A stretch of DNA of 7,753 nucleotides from Selenomonas sp. (GTDB taxonomy: Bacteria > Bacillota > Negativicutes > Selenomonadales > Selenomonadaceae), in assembly GCA_003518745.1 (NCBI GenBank), contig DOYB01000250.1, positions 1 to 7,753 of the forward strand, written 5' to 3'. The notes below the pieces were generated by a model. That model did no database searches. It saw only the letters and a list, made by a program, of their open reading frames with translations, and was not told the origin of the DNA. A program made the position numbers and the translations under genes. Positions 5,531-7,753 of this stretch are shown here, in pieces. Positions within the stretch are counted from its first letter, which is position 1. Each line of letters starts with the position of its first letter.

Positions 5531-7753
5531 TCACTTTGCCTCTGCCCAATCCTTGCCACTATGAATATCAATAATCAACGGAACAGACAGCTCCACAACA
5601 TTTTCCATGGCCTCCTTTAGTATAGCAGAAACCTGCTCTATCTCCACACTGACTGCCTCCAAGACCAGTTCGTCATGAACCTGAAGCAGTATACGGCTCT
5701 TGACACCGGCTTTCTCCAGTTTGTCATTCGCGGAAATCATGGCCAATTTGATGATATCCGCGGCTGAGCCCTGAATAGGTGTATTCATTGCCATGCGTTC
5801 CGCCAGCATCCGCTGATTGTAATTGGAACTGTGGATAGCGGGCAAAGCCCTGCGTCGCCCGAACATTGTGGTGACATAGCCCGTCTCATGGGCTTTCTTG
5901 ACCGTTTCATCAAGAAAATTCTTCACTCCGGGATAGCGCTCAAAATACAGCCGGATATACTCGCCGGCCTCCTTCCTGGAGATATGAAGATCTCTGGAAA
6001 GACCGTAATCGCTGATACCGTAAACTATCCCGAAATTCACGGCCTTGGCCTTGCGGCGAAGCTCTGCCCCCACCGCGTCAAGCGGCACGCCAAAGACCTC
6101 TGCCGCTGTCCTGGCATGGACATCCTGCCCCTGCCTGAACGCGTCAATGAAGCTCTCATCCCCCGACATATGAGCAAGGAGTCTTAGCTCTATCTGAGAA
6201 TAATCAGCCGATAGCAAGGCGTCGTATCCCTCTCCGGGCTCGAAAAGAGCGCGGATCTGCTTTCCTTCATCCGTACGCACCGGTATATTCTGCAGATTGG
6301 GATTGGAGCTGCTGAGCCTGCCCGTCGCGGTGACCGTCTGGTTAAAGCTGGTATGCACTCTTCCTGTCTCCCTTGAAATCAGCTCCTCAAGACTGTCGAG
6401 ATATGTGGATTTCAGCTTCGCAAGGGTACGGTAGGACAATATGCTTTCAATAATGGGATGCTTGAACCGAAGCCCCTCCAGCACCTCCACATTAGTGGAG
6501 TATCCTGTCTTAGTCTTCTTCGAAGCAGGCAGTCCCAATCTTTCAAAAAGTATCTCCCCCAACTGCTTGGGTGAGTTTATGTTGAACTCCCCTCCGGCAA
6601 GGGTATAGATATCCTCTTCAATGGAGCTTAGCCTAAGACCGATTTCATGGGATTTCTCAGCAAGGCGCTCACGGTTCACATATACTCCGCGCTGCTCCAT
6701 CTTCGCCAGAACGGGAACCAAGGGACGCTCCATATCATCGTGGAGCGTCATGAGCTGCTCCTGCTCCAATTTGCCGAAGAGTTTCCTTCCAAGCCGTCCA
6801 ATGGCAAAGGCCTCTGCCGCCATTCTCGCCATAGGATCTGATTTCCCTTCAGTGAGGGATATCTCAGGCATTTCCTTTTTCAAAAGAGTTTCCAGCCTGT
6901 AATCCGTCTGCTCAGGATAAAGCAGATATCCCGCGAACTCCAGGCCCGCGAAACTGCCGATTTCGGTAATCCCCCCATGGTAAAGCTGCTTCAGTTCAAG
7001 GGCATAAACCCGGCGGCCATCCTGAAGAAGCTCCAGCAGTTTCGGGAATCCCGGTTCATCCGCGGTCATACAGAATATTTCTTCCTGCGGTAAAACCGAT
7101 ACGGCAATACCCGAAAGCCTGCAGAAAGGGTCCTTTCCCCCATCCGAAAATGCCACTGCTATGCCAAGCTCGGAGGCAGCAGCTATTGAAGCCAATTCCG
7201 TCTCTTTTGAGATCAGCTTAAAGTCGGGAAGCGCCACAGTCTCCGGTTCAACCGCCGTCGCCTCTGATCCAGTCATATACTTATTCCATTTTTTTGCCAT
7301 GCTGTTAAGCTCATAGCGTCCGCAAAAATCCGCCAGCTTCGCAGCATCCGGATGCACCGTGTAACTATCGAAGTCAATGGAAATATCCGGAACCCCGCAG
7401 TCTATGGTTGCAAGTCTCTTTGAAAGTATCGCCTGTTCCCTGTTGTTTTCAAGATTCTCCCGCAGCTTCTTACCGGACACCTCACCTGTATTCGACAGAA
7501 CCGCTTCAAGACTTCCATAGGTCTGAAGAAGCTTTATGGCTGTTTTGGGGCCTACTCCCGGTACACCCGGGATATTGTCCGACGTGTCCCCCATAAGCCC
7601 CTTCAAATCTATCAGACGAAGGGGCTCCAGTCCGTATTCCTCTCGAAAGGCAGCTTCGTCATAGTCTGCCATATCCGAGATTCCCTTCTTTGTGAGCATG
7701 ACCCTGACACCCGGACGAACCAGCTGGAGCGCATCCCTGTCCCCTGTAACCAC
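5531..7753 (-). CDS. polA: DNA polymerase I, N-terminus cut by window edge; degenerate 3'-5' exonuclease domain
   Basis: This is the gap-filling polymerase for Okazaki fragment maturation and excision repair. The window holds the last 740 residues; about 130-140 from the start of the 5'-nuclease domain lie beyond the right edge, so the first visible GTG is internal. Residues are numbered from the window edge. The 5'-nuclease remnant shows TGDRD (3-7), GLMGDTSDN (52-60) and the helix-hairpin-helix GVPGVGPKTA (63-72). The middle domain (about 170-325) has the exonuclease fold position but not its DEDD residues: where DxE is expected it reads FSDGGKD (202-208). The polymerase domain has the TATGRLSSSNPNLQNIP block (475-491), motif A DYSQIELR (517-524), the O-helix RRKAKAVNFGIVYG (566-579, with F574 and Y578) and motif C QVHDEL (691-696). 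It heads the visible operon, with coaE following immediately. Confidence 0.97.
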   Translation of the reverse strand: MVTGDRDALQLVRPGVRVMLTKKGISDMADYDEAAFREEYGLEPLRLIDLKGLMGDTSDNIPGVPGVGPKTAIKLLQTYGSLEAVLSNTGEVSGKKLRENLENNREQAILSKRLATIDCGVPDISIDFDSYTVHPDAAKLADFCGRYELNSMAKKWNKYMTGSEATAVEPETVALPDFKLISKETELASIAAASELGIAVAFSDGGKDPFCRLSGIAVSVLPQEEIFCMTADEPGFPKLLELLQDGRRVYALELKQLYHGGITEIGSFAGLEFAGYLLYPEQTDYRLETLLKKEMPEISLTEGKSDPMARMAAEAFAIGRLGRKLFGKLEQEQLMTLHDDMERPLVPVLAKMEQRGVYVNRERLAEKSHEIGLRLSSIEEDIYTLAGGEFNINSPKQLGEILFERLGLPASKKTKTGYSTNVEVLEGLRFKHPIIESILSYRTLAKLKSTYLDSLEELISRETGRVHTSFNQTVTATGRLSSSNPNLQNIPVRTDEGKQIRALFEPGEGYDALLSADYSQIELRLLAHMSGDESFIDAFRQGQDVHARTAAEVFGVPLDAVGAELRRKAKAVNFGIVYGISDYGLSRDLHISRKEAGEYIRLYFERYPGVKNFLDETVKKAHETGYVTTMFGRRRALPAIHSSNYNQRMLAERMAMNTPIQGSAADIIKLAMISANDKLEKAGVKSRILLQVHDELVLEAVSVEIEQVSAILKEAMENVVELSVPLIIDIHSGKDWAEAK

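Overview
The window looks like a chromosomal housekeeping segment of a low-to-mid GC Firmicute. The presence of a PolC-type replicative polymerase and the clustostridial flavour of all the proteins suggest class Clostridia, probably a Lachnospiraceae-like anaerobe. That placement is inference from family resemblance, not from a marker gene. Every gene I can support lies on the minus strand, so the reading order runs from high to low coordinates. I saw no tRNA, rRNA, CRISPR array, insertion sequence or phage gene.

Layout in transcription order: (1) polA, DNA polymerase I, cut by the right window edge and missing roughly its first 130-140 residues; (2) coaE, dephospho-CoA kinase, starting 5 nt after the polA stop (or overlapping it through a GTGA); (3) a small membrane-anchored lytic transglycosylase, overlapping coaE by ATGA; (4) polC, starting 50 nt later; (5) after a 99-bp gap, the first 106 codons of a TIM-barrel protein of the 'phosphoenolpyruvate hydrolase / Tm-1 C-terminal' family, running off the left edge. 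Genes 1-4 look like one operon that links DNA repair and replication, the last step of CoA synthesis and cell-wall turnover.

The most notable observation is that this PolC lacks the DnaQ-like 3'-5' exonuclease domain that normally interrupts its PHP domain. The reading frame passes straight from the 'YGME' part of the PHP domain to its 'HIIILAKN' strand. All nine positions that bind metal in catalytically active PHP domains (3 Asp/Glu, 5 His, 1 Cys) appear intact, including a DxH motif. One hypothesis is therefore that the PHP domain does the proofreading, as in some DnaE1 enzymes. The polA product also has a degenerate 3'-5' exonuclease domain, so neither polymerase in the operon carries a visible DEDD proofreading site.
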